64,000 bases of DNA from Nocardia sp. SYP-A9097 (GTDB taxonomy: Bacteria > Actinomycetota > Actinomycetes > Mycobacteriales > Mycobacteriaceae). The DNA lies in the NCBI RefSeq assembly GCF_009649815.1, contig NZ_WJIC01000018.1:62001-126000 (forward strand). Direction: 5' to 3'. Positions 7,841-17,213 of this stretch are shown here, one piece after another. A model generated the notes under the pieces. It did not search any database, had not been told where the DNA came from, and was given only the letters and a program-made list of their open reading frames with translations. Position 1 is the first letter of the stretch; every line of letters starts with the position of its first letter. Made by a program: the position numbers and the translations under genes.

Positions 7841-10800
7841 CGGTCTCCTTTATCTCCGGTTAGGTTCATTTCTTTCATCGCACGGCCATCCCGGACACCC
7901 TGCTGATGCCGACTCAGACTCGACCTGATGGATTCTGGGTCGCGATGAGCCGCCTTGTCAGCATTTCCGTTCACACCGCCCGGCACGAGCCGGTTACCCG
8001 GATCACGCTGCGGCAGACCCACCGCGGTACGCCGCTGCGGTTCCGCCTCGATGGCGCGCTGCGCGGCCTGCCAACCCTCATCACCCGGTGACTCGAAGGA
8101 CGAGTCCACCTGGGATCGCTCGGCACTCGGGTCGGACAGCCACGCCGACATCATCTCAGCGAAGATCGGCGTACCCGTCGACGGCTCGGACTCACCGGCC
8201 GGTTGCAACCGGGTCTGGAAGAACGAGGCCGCCTTCTGCGGATTCGAACGGAAGCTGTGCCGGCCGCGATCCTTCGGATCACCTGAATCACCCTGTGTCA
8301 GACCGAGACCCGGCAGCGGAGCCGGCCGCTGCGGCAAGCCCGCACCCGGATCACGCTGCGGCAGACCACTGGGAGCCCGCTGCGGAAGACCGGGAGCACC
8401 CTCGCGCTGCGGCAAACCACCGGTCGAATCCCGTTGCGGGAGACCACCGGGAGCCCGCTGCGGCAAACCACCGAACGCGGCTTCCTGCTGCGGTGTGCCA
8501 TTGCCACCGGGCGCACGACGCGGCAGACCACCACCGGCTTGATCGGCTCCACCACGCTGCGGCAAACCATTGCCGGCATCCGCTCCGCCACCCCGCGCTT
8601 GCTGCGGCAAACCATTCGAGCCCGGCTCACGAGTCGGCAGACCACCGGCGGCGGAATCCCGCTGCGGCAACCCAGCATCCCGCTTCGGCAGACCATGGCG
8701 ACCGGTATCCCGCTGCGGCAGACCACCCGCGGCCGGATCACGCTGCGGCAGACCACCAGACTGATCACGCTGCGGCAGACCACCAGACTGATCACGCTGC
8801 GGCAACCCACCGGACGCATCGCGCTGCGGCAGACCACCGGCGGCGGGGTCCCGCTGCGGACGGTTCGTCGGACCCGAATCCCGCTGCGGGAGAGCGGTCG
8901 AACCAGGCTCGCGCTGCGGCAGACCGCCCGCGGCCGGATCACGCTGTGTCAGACCACCCGAGAGCGAGTCCGCGCCCGGACGCTGCGGTGGCTGCGGCCG
9001 GTTCGCCGGACCGGAGTCCACGCCACCCGCTCCGCCTCCCCGCGCTTGCTGCGGCAAACCACCCGCTGCGGGATCACGCTGCGGCAAACCACCCGCTGCG
9101 GGATCACGCTGCGGCAGACCACCCGCGGACGGATCACGCTGCGGCAAACCACCCGAGAGGGCATCGGCCCCGCGCTGTGGGAGACCACCCGAAGCGGAGT
9201 CGGCTCCACCGCGCTGCGGCGGCTGCGGCCGGTTGGTCGGACCCGAATCCCGTTGCGGAAGACCACCCGAAGCAGCCTCACCCGCTCCGCCTCCCCGCGC
9301 TTGCTGCGGCAGACCATCGCGCGAAGGCGCACCGTTCCGGCCCGGTTCACGAGTAGGCAGCCCGCCCTGAGCGGAGCGCTGCGGCGGCAGGCCGACGCTG
9401 GGCTCACGACCCGGTGCGCCATTGGCACCCGGCTGACGCGTCGGCAGACCACCGGGAGCCGAACCATTGGACGAATCCGCTCCGCCGCGCTGCGGCAGAC
9501 CGTTCGACGGATCCCGAGGAGCCAGACCATCACGCTGCGGCGGTACCGGACCGCGCTGCGCCAGACCGGACTCACCCGGACCACCCTGGCCGAGACCGTT
9601 GGGGCCGCCGAGACCGGACTTGCCGGGACCACCGGGACCACCCGAATTACCGAGACCACCCGGTGCTCCGGGGCCACCCGGACGCTGCGGCATTCCACCC
9701 GGTGCACCCGGACCGCCTTGGCGGCGAAGCATATTGGCGGCGAGACCGCCACCCGGTCGCGCCGGACCATCGCCTGGCTGCCGCTGCGGCAGATTCGCGC
9801 CCGGCTGTGCGCCCGGCCCGGCCGGACTGTTCGCACCGGGGTCACGCTGGGGTAGGCCACCCGGTCTATCCACCGACGGCGTGGCCACGGAGTGCTTCAT
9901 GGTCGGGCCGTTCACACCCGGCTGACGCTGCGGCAGACCACCACCGAGCCCGCCACCGGCGGACCCGCCGGCACCGGGCAGACCGCCCGGAATAGCGGTG
10001 CCGGGCGCGCGCTGCGGCAAACCGGTCGAGGCACTACCCGAGGCGGCGGCCGGAGCGGGCGCGCCGGGCGCCCCCGCCGGAATCGGCCCGCTCCCACCGG
10101 GATCCACCGTGACCATGACATTGCCGGTCGCGGTGCGGGTGACCGCACGGGTCTGCATGGGCGACGGCGCACCGGCCTGGCTGCCCGCACCCTGCTGCTG
10201 AGCCGGGCCCGGCTGCTGCGAATTGCCCTGCGGCGGTACCGAAATAGCTCCGCCCGCGGCCACGATGAGTGGCTTGGGCACATGCACCGTCACAGTGACG
10301 CCGGGATCGCGAGCGGTATCGAAGGTCGGGCGCAGTCGAACGCTCAGGCCGTGGCGCTCGGCCAGGCGGCCGACCACGAACAGACCCATATGACGCGCGG
10401 TGTCCGGACCGACCTCGGCCGTGGTCTCCAAACGCCGGTTGATCTCGGCCATTTCGGCCGGGGGCATACCGATACCGCGATCCGCGACCTCGATGAGCAG
10501 ACCCTGATCGTGTGCCTGCGCGAAGGTGAACTTCACGTCCGTCTCCGGCGGCGAGGCACGCAGCGCGTTATCGAGCAGCTCGGCGAACAGGTGCGCCATA
10601 TCGGAGGCGGCCGGTTCGGTCAGTGAGCCACGGGGAGTCGCACCCAGCTTGACGCGCTCGTAGTCCTCGACCTCGGAGATGGCGGCCCGCAGCACGTCGG
10701 CGATCTCGACCGGAGCCGATTTGGTGCGACGCTGTTTGGTACCGGCCAGAATCAGCAGGTTGTCACCGTTACGCCGCATACGCGCGGCGAGATGGTCCAG

Positions 10801-12135
10801 GCGGAAGAGGTTTTCGAGCAGGCGCGGGTCCTTCTCGTCGTACTCCATCGCCTCGATGAGCGAGAGCTGATGATCGACAAGCGACTTCGACCGTCGTGCC
10901 AGCGTCTCGAACATATCGTTGACCTGCGAACGCATGGACGCCTGATCGGCGGCCAGGCGCAATGCCTGCCCGTGGATATCGTCGACGGCGCGCGCCAGCT
11001 GACCGATCTCCTCGGAGGTGTGCACCGGCATCGGCTCGAGCGGTACGTCCTGCGGATCGGCGCCCTCGCGCAGCTGCGAGACCTCCTGCGACAGGTCGTA
11101 TTCGGCGACGCGGAGCGCGGCCAAGCGCAGTCGGCGCAGCGGGACGATCATCGCGCGCGCGATCAACACGGCCAGCGCGAGCGCGCCGAGGATGGTGGCG
11201 ATGACGATCACCGAGTAGCGAATGGCATCGGTGCGCGCGGTGTTCGCCAGCGAATCCACCCGGGACACAATGTCCTTGGTGGAGTTGTTCACGATCGTTT
11301 GATAGATGCCGAGGCTCTGCGCGAGCGCATCCTTCAGATCGGCGATCGGCAATTGGCCGGAGCTGGCCTGTGCGCCGGTGGCCAATTGCAGGCGGGTGTC
11401 GACGAGGCGATTCAGGTCCGCGATCGACGCGTCGCCATCGGGGAAGCGATGGGTGAGCACGCCGAGCATCTGACGCTCGGTATTGGCACTGATGGTGAAG
11501 TCGCGCAGGCCGTCCTTGGTATTGCCGCGCAGTGCGTCCGCGAGACCGGCGATCTGACCGATCATGATGGCGCGGGTGTTCAGCGCGTCGACCAAGCGCA
11601 GCTTGGACTGGTCCACGGTCTTGTCAGCGACCGAGGCCACAATGGTCTCGACCGTCCGGACACTGTTTCCGCGGATCTTCTCGATGGCGGTGGTGGCGTC
11701 GCTGACCTGTTTCGAGGGCGCCAGACCCTGCGCCTTGATCGCCTTGGCACCCGCGATCATGTCGTCCAGGGCGGCCCGCGCACTCGGAATATCGCTGACC
11801 CTGGCCGCGGCCTTCTCGGCGAATTCGATCGAGGTCTGCAGCGCCTGCAACTCCGGTTCGGAGGTCAGCGACTGGGTCGGGGTGATCATGACCATCTGGC
11901 CACCGGCCACCTGCGCGGAATTGGCACTGAGGCCGGTGATCGCGGGAATGACCCCGACATGATCGACAGCGGTCGACAGGCGGCTCGCATCGGCGAACTC
12001 CGCCGAGATCCTGGACGCACCGAGCACGACCGCGACCAAAAGCGGGACGGCGAGTACCGCCGTCACCTTCCATCGCAGGTCCCAGTTGCTCAGCGCCCAG
12101 CGCTTATTGCTGCCGGACCTTGCGGCGTCACGCAT
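7837..12135 (-). CDS. cvnA: Conservon sensor histidine kinase (CvnA-like) with giant repeat tail
   Basis: A 1432-residue membrane sensor kinase heading the cvn operon. A transmembrane helix (KVTAVLAVPLLVAVVLG) near residues 20-37 is followed by a nitrate-sensor-like extracytoplasmic region, a second membrane helix (VIVIATILGALALAVLIARAM), a HAMP-like linker, a dimerisation region with FRLDHLAARMRRNGDNL, and an HATPase domain with ELLDNALRAS (N box), DRGIGM (G1) and HMGLFVVGRLA. The catalytic part ends near residue 630. The remaining approximately 800 residues are low-complexity Gly/Pro/Gln/Arg with about three dozen GLPQRD-like repeats. The ATG at 12135 follows GTGAGTGGGAG; a GTG at 12168 is an alternative start. 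Related kinases have shorter Pro-rich tails. Confidence 0.9.
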   Translation of the reverse strand: MRDAARSGSNKRWALSNWDLRWKVTAVLAVPLLVAVVLGASRISAEFADASRLSTAVDHVGVIPAITGLSANSAQVAGGQMVMITPTQSLTSEPELQALQTSIEFAEKAAARVSDIPSARAALDDMIAGAKAIKAQGLAPSKQVSDATTAIEKIRGNSVRTVETIVASVADKTVDQSKLRLVDALNTRAIMIGQIAGLADALRGNTKDGLRDFTISANTERQMLGVLTHRFPDGDASIADLNRLVDTRLQLATGAQASSGQLPIADLKDALAQSLGIYQTIVNNSTKDIVSRVDSLANTARTDAIRYSVIVIATILGALALAVLIARAMIVPLRRLRLAALRVAEYDLSQEVSQLREGADPQDVPLEPMPVHTSEEIGQLARAVDDIHGQALRLAADQASMRSQVNDMFETLARRSKSLVDHQLSLIEAMEYDEKDPRLLENLFRLDHLAARMRRNGDNLLILAGTKQRRTKSAPVEIADVLRAAISEVEDYERVKLGATPRGSLTEPAASDMAHLFAELLDNALRASPPETDVKFTFAQAHDQGLLIEVADRGIGMPPAEMAEINRRLETTAEVGPDTARHMGLFVVGRLAERHGLSVRLRPTFDTARDPGVTVTVHVPKPLIVAAGGAISVPPQGNSQQPGPAQQQGAGSQAGAPSPMQTRAVTRTATGNVMVTVDPGGSGPIPAGAPGAPAPAAASGSASTGLPQRAPGTAIPGGLPGAGGSAGGGLGGGLPQRQPGVNGPTMKHSVATPSVDRPGGLPQRDPGANSPAGPGAQPGANLPQRQPGDGPARPGGGLAANMLRRQGGPGAPGGMPQRPGGPGAPGGLGNSGGPGGPGKSGLGGPNGLGQGGPGESGLAQRGPVPPQRDGLAPRDPSNGLPQRGGADSSNGSAPGGLPTRQPGANGAPGREPSVGLPPQRSAQGGLPTREPGRNGAPSRDGLPQQARGGGAGEAASGGLPQRDSGPTNRPQPPQRGGADSASGGLPQRGADALSGGLPQRDPSAGGLPQRDPAAGGLPQRDPAAGGLPQQARGGGAGGVDSGPANRPQPPQRPGADSLSGGLTQRDPAAGGLPQREPGSTALPQRDSGPTNRPQRDPAAGGLPQRDASGGLPQRDQSGGLPQRDQSGGLPQRDPAAGGLPQRDTGRHGLPKRDAGLPQRDSAAGGLPTREPGSNGLPQQARGGGADAGNGLPQRGGADQAGGGLPRRAPGGNGTPQQEAAFGGLPQRAPGGLPQRDSTGGLPQREGAPGLPQRAPSGLPQRDPGAGLPQRPAPLPGLGLTQGDSGDPKDRGRHSFRSNPQKAASFFQTRLQPAGESEPSTGTPIFAEMMSAWLSDPSAERSQVDSSFESPGDEGWQAAQRAIEAEPQRRTAVGLPQRDPGNRLVPGGVNGNADKAAHRDPESIRSSLSRHQQGVRDGRAMKEMNLTGDKGDR
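8290..9850. repeat. In-frame GLPQRD repeat region of cvnA
   Basis: This stretch consists of imperfect units encoding GGLPQRD-P/S/Q plus spacers, usually 8-12 codons long, with some longer composite units (for example the RGGADSxSGGLPQR pattern). The DNA units contain CGCTGCGGCAGACCACC-like strings repeated many times on the plus strand. Two neighbouring DQSGGLPQR units near 8755-8805 and two DPAAGGLPQR units near 9060-9120 are almost identical, suggesting slippage or unequal recombination. The reading frame stays open throughout. Confidence 0.9.
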
Positions 12136-12472
12136 CTCCCACTCACTTTCCAAACTGGCCCAAGCCACGCGCCATCAGCGAGCCTCCGCGATCGCACGCT
12201 GGGCTCGACAGACGGAACTGGCCGAGAACTGCGGCTGGCCGAGAAATTGCGTCCATGACGGCCGAAATATGTGACATGCGATTCTAACGGATCAATAACT
12301 TCTTGTGTGACCTTCTGGCAACCACCGGCCGCTGACCAGCCATTTGCAGGCAAAATCAAAGGTCGCGGCGTCCGCCCGGACGTCGCGTGAAGTCTGCCAC
12401 AATCAGGCTGATCTATCGAGGCGGGCATCCATGCCCTTCATATGCGTGCAGCGGAGCTAGGGAGTCACCGGG
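12136..12472. other. Divergent intergenic region between cvn operon and acyl-CoA synthetase
   Basis: No gene is seen. The region holds an 11-base direct repeat CTGGCCGAGAA at 12218-12228 and 12235-12245 (17-base period), and a near-perfect hairpin CGCGGCGTCC / GGACGTCGCG around 12364-12387. Promoters for both divergent transcripts must lie here, but no clear -35/-10 pair could be assigned. The direct repeat is a candidate regulator site for cvnA. Confidence 0.45.
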
Positions 12473-14602
12473 TTGAACGCGAAGCAGGAGTACCGACCGG
12501 CGTATCAATTGAGCCTGGTCGACCCCTCTGAGTTCTGGCGCACCGCGGCCGAATCCATCAGCTGGGATGTACCACCGACCCAGATTCTCGACTCGAATTC
12601 GCGGCCGACGGCCCGCTGGTTTCCGGACGCTCGCCTCAACACCTCCTACAACGCGCTGGATCGGCATGTGCGCGAGATCACACCCTCGGAGGACGGTTCC
12701 GACAGTCCGGAGGGGGGTCGCGCTAATCAGCCCGCACTAATATACGACTCCGCTATGACGGGCACCAGGCGTGTTTACACATACGCACAACTCCTGGACG
12801 AAGTCGCCCGATTTGCCGGATCCATGGTGCGACTCGGTGTGCGTACCGGCGATCGAGTCGTCATATATATGCCGATGATTCCCGAGGCCGTCATCGCAAT
12901 GCTCGCCTGCGCCCGCATCGGCGCGGTGCACTCGGTGGTCTTCGGTGGTTTCGCGGCACACGAACTGGCCGCCCGCATCGACGATGCGGAGCCTGTGCTG
13001 ATCGTCACCGCCTCCGGTGGCCTCGAACCCGGCCGCCGTATCGAGTACCCGCCGATCGTGTTGCAGGCGTTGGATCTCGCGGAGACCACCGCGCCCCGCA
13101 ATGTGCTGGTCAAACAGCGCGACGGCTTTCCGGAGCTGCGCTTTCCGGCCACCCAGGCCGCCACCGAACATCTGCCGGACTCCTCGCAGACCGTGGCCGC
13201 GCACTGGCTGGACTGGGACGAGGCCATCCGCGATGCCGAACCGGCCGAACCGGTCTCGCTCGCCGCGACCGATCCGCTGTACATCCTCTATACCTCCGGC
13301 ACCACCGGAAAGCCCAAGGGCGTGGTGCGCGACAACGGCGGGCACGCGGTCGCGCTGGCCTGGTCCATGCGCAATATCTATGACTTGGACGCCGGTCAGG
13401 TCATGCTCACGACCTCCGATATCGGCTGGGTCGTCGGGCACTCCTACATCGTGTACGCGCCACTGCTGGTCGGCGCGACCACCATTCTTTATGAGGGTAA
13501 GCCGATCGGAACCCCTGACGCGGGCACCTTCTGGCGGCTGATCGACGACTACAAGGTGGATGTCATGTTCACCGCGCCGACCGCGCTGCGCGCCATCCGC
13601 CGCGCCGATCCGGAAGCCGCGCTGGCCCGGCGGCACGATCTCTCCTCGCTGCGCGCCCTGTTCTGCGCCGGTGAGCGGCTCGACCCGGCCACCTATGAAT
13701 GGTCGGTCGATACCCTGCTCGCGGAGCGGCCGGACTGCCCGGTGGTGGATCACTGGTGGCAGACCGAGACCGGCTGGCCCATTTGCGCCAATCCGCTCGG
13801 GCTGCAACAGCTTCCGATCAAGGCCGGTTCCGCCTCGGTGCCGGTGCCCGGATACCGGCTGCGGGTGCTGGACTCCGAAGGCAATGCGGTACCGCCGAAT
13901 ACCGAGGGCAATATCGTCATCGGGCTGCCGCTGCCGCCCGGCACGCTGACCACACTGTGGCGGGACAACGCGCGCTTCGAACGCTCCTATCTCTCCGCGT
14001 ATCCCGGGCACTACCTGACCGGTGACTCCGGTTTCTTCGACGAGGACGGCTACCTGTTCGTCCTGGGCCGCAGCGACGATGTGATCAATATGGCCGGACA
14101 CCGTCTGTCCGCGGGCGGGATCGAGGCCGCCATCGCCGGACATCCGCTGGTCGCCGAGACCGCGGTGGTCGGGGTGGCGGATGAGCTGAAAGGCCAGCGG
14201 CCCATCGGATATGTGGTGCTCAAGGCCGGGGTCGATATCGATGCCGAGCAGCTGCGCGCGCAGATCATCGCGCGGGTTCGCGAGCGGGTGGGTGCCATCG
14301 CCACCCTCTACGACGTGGTCCTGGTGACCTCGCTGCCGAAGACGCGTTCGGGAAAGATCCTGCGCCGCACCATGCGTCAGATCGCGGCGGGCGAAACCTA
14401 TGAGGTACCGCCCACCATCGAGGATGTCGCCATGCTGCCCACGCTGGAGAAGCAGATCCGCGATGCCGTGACCCTGATGGAGGACAAGGAGCGCATCGCC
14501 GCCGCCGATGCCGCCGCCACCACACCCTTCCGCCGCATCGATCCCAACGCGCCCGGCGGACCCGCCGCCACACCCGCCGGAGATCCGGCACCCACCAGCT
14601 GA
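12473..14602 (+). CDS. Acetyl/propionyl-CoA synthetase (AMP-forming, PrpE-like)
   Basis: A 709-residue ANL-family ligase activating a short-chain acid to its CoA thioester via an acyl-AMP. Visible motifs are the P-loop YTSGTTGKPKGVV (about residues 277-289), DHWWQTETGWP, the hinge-region GDSGFFDEDGYLFVLGRSDDVIN and the C-terminal catalytic lysine in TRSGKILRRTMRQIA. The N-terminal domain (ISWDVPPTQILD, NTSYNALDRHV) matches acetyl/propionyl-CoA synthetases. Start is TTG at 12473, with AGGGAG about nine bases upstream. The tail after residue 680 is Pro/Ala-rich and longer than usual. It stands alone without prpBC genes, so propionate preference is only a suggestion. Confidence 0.85.
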   Translation: MNAKQEYRPAYQLSLVDPSEFWRTAAESISWDVPPTQILDSNSRPTARWFPDARLNTSYNALDRHVREITPSEDGSDSPEGGRANQPALIYDSAMTGTRRVYTYAQLLDEVARFAGSMVRLGVRTGDRVVIYMPMIPEAVIAMLACARIGAVHSVVFGGFAAHELAARIDDAEPVLIVTASGGLEPGRRIEYPPIVLQALDLAETTAPRNVLVKQRDGFPELRFPATQAATEHLPDSSQTVAAHWLDWDEAIRDAEPAEPVSLAATDPLYILYTSGTTGKPKGVVRDNGGHAVALAWSMRNIYDLDAGQVMLTTSDIGWVVGHSYIVYAPLLVGATTILYEGKPIGTPDAGTFWRLIDDYKVDVMFTAPTALRAIRRADPEAALARRHDLSSLRALFCAGERLDPATYEWSVDTLLAERPDCPVVDHWWQTETGWPICANPLGLQQLPIKAGSASVPVPGYRLRVLDSEGNAVPPNTEGNIVIGLPLPPGTLTTLWRDNARFERSYLSAYPGHYLTGDSGFFDEDGYLFVLGRSDDVINMAGHRLSAGGIEAAIAGHPLVAETAVVGVADELKGQRPIGYVVLKAGVDIDAEQLRAQIIARVRERVGAIATLYDVVLVTSLPKTRSGKILRRTMRQIAAGETYEVPPTIEDVAMLPTLEKQIRDAVTLMEDKERIAAADAAATTPFRRIDPNAPGGPAATPAGDPAPTS

Positions 14603-14620
14603 CCGGGGCGAATCCGGTCA
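14600..14620 (+). terminator. Weak hairpin at the end of the acyl-CoA synthetase gene
   Basis: TGACCGG and CCGGTCA form a 7-bp stem with a 7-base loop; the stop codon lies in the left arm. A short TTTTC follows after about a dozen bases. Confidence 0.35.
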
Positions 14621-14683
14621 CCCACAAGGTTTTCTCAGAGATCGTTCACGCGACTCCCATGGCGATGGCCTAGCGTCCGTGGC

Positions 14684-15070
14684 ATGAGTCTCGTCCGTAA
14701 TCGCCGGATCGCCGCAGTCCTCGGGGCCGGTGCCCTCGCCACGATGGCGATCGCATTGGTTCCCGCCACCGCCTCCGCCGGCCCGCTGGATCTGGCCGCG
14801 CCCCTACTCAATTCGACCTGCAGCTTCGCGCAGGTCGATGCCGCCCTGCACGACAAGGCCCCCGCCCTGGCCTCGATCCTCGACCAGAACCCCGCGCAGA
14901 AGGCCGAATTGAAGGCCAAGTTCGACCAGTCCCCCGCCCAGCGCCAGGCCGAGTTCGACGCCTACGTGCGCGACAACCCGGATGCCGCCAACTCCGCCAC
15001 CAGCGACCCGCGCGCGGGTGGAATCGCCGCCACGATCCAGACCGTCGCCGACACCTGCCACAACTACTGA
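14684..15070 (+). CDS. Hemophore-related secreted protein
   Basis: A 128-residue exported protein. The signal peptide (VRNRRIAAVLGAGALATMAIA to ASA, about residues 4-32) is followed by a small helical domain with two cysteines, STCSFAQVDAALHDKAP near the start and VADTCHNY at the very end. The pattern of Cys, then AL..K.P and F..SPAQRQAEFD matches the mycobacterial hemophore-related family around Rv0203, which binds heme extracellularly and passes it to MmpL3/MmpL11. Heme binding is inferred from family resemblance. It lies just before prrA, leaving 16 bases. Confidence 0.75.
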   Translation: MSLVRNRRIAAVLGAGALATMAIALVPATASAGPLDLAAPLLNSTCSFAQVDAALHDKAPALASILDQNPAQKAELKAKFDQSPAQRQAEFDAYVRDNPDAANSATSDPRAGGIAATIQTVADTCHNY

Positions 15071-15086
15071 CGTAACGGCTGCCAGA

Positions 15087-15803
15087 ATGGAGCCCGTGGT
15101 CGAACGCGGAGAGATTCCGACTGTCCTGGTCGTCGACGACGATGAGGACGTTCTCGTCTCCGTCGAACGCGGGCTCCGGCTCTCCGGCTTCCGGGTGGTC
15201 ATCGCCCGGGACGGGGCGCAGGCCCTGCGCGCGGTGAACGAGACCTCGCCCGATGCCGTTGTGCTCGATATGAATATGCCCATCCTGGACGGTGCGGGCG
15301 TGGTCACCGCACTGCGCGCCATGGGCAATGAGGTGCCGATCTGCGTACTGTCGGCGCGCAATTCGGTCGACGATCGGATCGCCGGACTCGAATCCGGGGC
15401 CGACGACTACCTGGTCAAGCCGTTCGTCCTGGCCGAACTGGTGGCGCGCATCAAGGCGCTGCTGCGGCGGCGCAGCGATACCCCCGCCTCGACGGTGCCC
15501 GGTGCAATTACGGTGGGGCCCTTGGAAGTTGATGTCGCCGGATATCGCGCGCTATTGCACGGCAACGAAATCGAGCTCACCAAAAGAGAATTCGAACTGC
15601 TCTCCACCCTGGCGCGCAGTGCCGGAGTGGTATTGAGCCGGGAACGACTACTGGAGTTGGTGTGGGGCTACGACTTTGCCGCCGACACCAATGTGGTGGA
15701 TGTCTTCGTCGGCTATCTGCGACGCAAAATGGAGATCGACGGCACGCCCCGGCTACTGCACACCATTCGCGGCGTCGGATTCGTCTTACGAGCACCGAAA
15801 TGA
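15087..15803 (+). CDS. prrA: Two-component response regulator PrrA
   Basis: A 238-residue OmpR/PhoB-type regulator. The receiver domain shows the acidic pocket VVDDDEDV, the phospho-acceptor Asp in AVVLDMNMPILDG, the conserved Ser/Thr in ICVLSARNS and the Lys in DDYLVKPFVLAELV. The C-terminal winged helix includes LTKREFELLSTLAR and DTNVVDVFVGYLRRKME, ending in TIRGVGFVLR. It is close to M. tuberculosis PrrA (Rv0903c), an essential regulator. The ATG at 15087 was chosen because it follows the preceding stop; a GTG at 15096 is possible. prrB follows four bases after the stop. Confidence 0.95.
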   Translation: MEPVVERGEIPTVLVVDDDEDVLVSVERGLRLSGFRVVIARDGAQALRAVNETSPDAVVLDMNMPILDGAGVVTALRAMGNEVPICVLSARNSVDDRIAGLESGADDYLVKPFVLAELVARIKALLRRRSDTPASTVPGAITVGPLEVDVAGYRALLHGNEIELTKREFELLSTLARSAGVVLSRERLLELVWGYDFAADTNVVDVFVGYLRRKMEIDGTPRLLHTIRGVGFVLRAPK

Positions 15804-15807
15804 CGCC

Positions 15808-17184
15808 ATGAATCGCCTCCGCCGTCCCCGCCGCCGCTCGTTCTCATTGCGAGCGCGGGTCGCGGGCGCGGCCGCCCTCGGCGCGACAATCATTGTGGCG
15901 GCGCTGAGTTGGTTCACCATGTACGCCATCGAGCGCAATAATCTCGCCCAGGCCGATCAGCAGCTGTCCGTCACCTCTCGGGTGGTACTCATCGAACCGG
16001 TGCTCGCGGTGACCGTGCTGGGCGTGCTCGGGCCGACCAACGATATGGCGCTCACCGTGCGCAATGCCGACGGGTCACTGGCCAGCACCTCGGTGCAGCT
16101 GCCACCGCTGCCGGTCGGTAATCACACCGTCGCGGTGGCCGGCAATACCTATCGGGTGCTCACCACCACCCAGAATCAGCCCTCGGGACGTGTTGTCTCC
16201 CTTGGCATTCCGACCACCGAGAACGAGAAGACCACCGCCGCGCAACGCCGCTGGGTGCTGTGGGCGGCACTGATCGCCGTCGCCGCGGCGGCCGGACTGG
16301 GCTGGCTCTTCGGCGGGCGCGCGGTCCGGCCCATCGAGAGTCTCACCCGGCAACTGGACCGGCACAGCGAACCCGGCGGGCCGCTCCCCGTCGAGGGGCA
16401 CGGCGTCCGGGAATCCGAACAGCTCGCCGACGCGGTCAACACCATGCTGGAGCGCATCGACCGAGCACAGGCCGAGACCGCCGCCGCGCTGGAGACCGCA
16501 CGCGATTTCGCCGCCGTCTCCGCGCACGAACTGCGCACACCCCTCACCGCCATGCGCACCGACCTGGAGGTGCTGCGCACCCTCGACCTGGACGAGGCCC
16601 AGCGCGCGGAGATCCTGACCGACCTGCATCGCGGCCAGAACCGGGTGGAATCCACCCTGGCCGCACTGGAACGGCTCGCGGCGGGCGATCTCACCAATGC
16701 CCGCGATCACGTGGCCACCGATGTGGCCGAATTGGTCGACGCCGCCGCGCACGACGCCAATCGGCACTTCCCGAATCTGAAGGTGCGCATCGATACCGAT
16801 GCCGAGCTCGTCACCCGCGGCCTGCCGACCGGGCTGCGACTCGCCATCGACAATGCCCTCGCCAATTCCGCGCGACACGGTGGCGCGACCGACGCGCTGG
16901 TCTCCGCGCATCGAGATCCCCACGGGCACATAGTCATTTCGGTCGACGACAATGGGCACGGTATTCCCGCCGACGAACGTACCGCGGTATTCGAACGCTT
17001 CGCGCGCGGCAGTCAGGCCGCCAAGGGCGGATCCGGGCTCGGACTGGCATTGGTGGCGCAGCAGGCCCAATTGCACGGCGGGCGTGCCTATTTCGACGAT
17101 GGACTGCTCGGTGGCGTGCGCCTGGTACTGGAATTGCCGAATGCGCCGGTCTTTACCGAACTCTCAGACAAACGTCAGAGCTGA
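15808..17184 (+). CDS. prrB: Sensor histidine kinase PrrB
   Basis: A 458-residue membrane sensor kinase, partner of PrrA. After a basic N-terminus there is a first membrane helix (AALGATIIVAALSWFTMYAI), a short extracytoplasmic domain, a second helix (WVLWAALIAVAAAAGLGWLFGG), a HAMP segment (GRAVRPIESLTRQLDR), the H-box FAAVSAHELRTPLTAM with phospho-acceptor His, and an ATPase domain with DNALANSARHG (N), DDNGHGIP (G1) and GGSGLGLALVAQQAQ (G2). All catalytic boxes are intact. The gap after prrA is four bases, so the two are co-transcribed. The signal sensed is unknown. Confidence 0.95.
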   Translation: MNRLRRPRRRSFSLRARVAGAAALGATIIVAALSWFTMYAIERNNLAQADQQLSVTSRVVLIEPVLAVTVLGVLGPTNDMALTVRNADGSLASTSVQLPPLPVGNHTVAVAGNTYRVLTTTQNQPSGRVVSLGIPTTENEKTTAAQRRWVLWAALIAVAAAAGLGWLFGGRAVRPIESLTRQLDRHSEPGGPLPVEGHGVRESEQLADAVNTMLERIDRAQAETAAALETARDFAAVSAHELRTPLTAMRTDLEVLRTLDLDEAQRAEILTDLHRGQNRVESTLAALERLAAGDLTNARDHVATDVAELVDAAAHDANRHFPNLKVRIDTDAELVTRGLPTGLRLAIDNALANSARHGGATDALVSAHRDPHGHIVISVDDNGHGIPADERTAVFERFARGSQAAKGGSGLGLALVAQQAQLHGGRAYFDDGLLGGVRLVLELPNAPVFTELSDKRQS

Positions 17185-17213
17185 CCGCAATTCATACCAG
17201 TACGGTCTTAACG

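Noticed and set aside
8290..9850. Repeats resembling a CRISPR array on first view.
   Set aside because: Units are irregular in length, remain in the kinase reading frame and lack unique spacers or cas genes.
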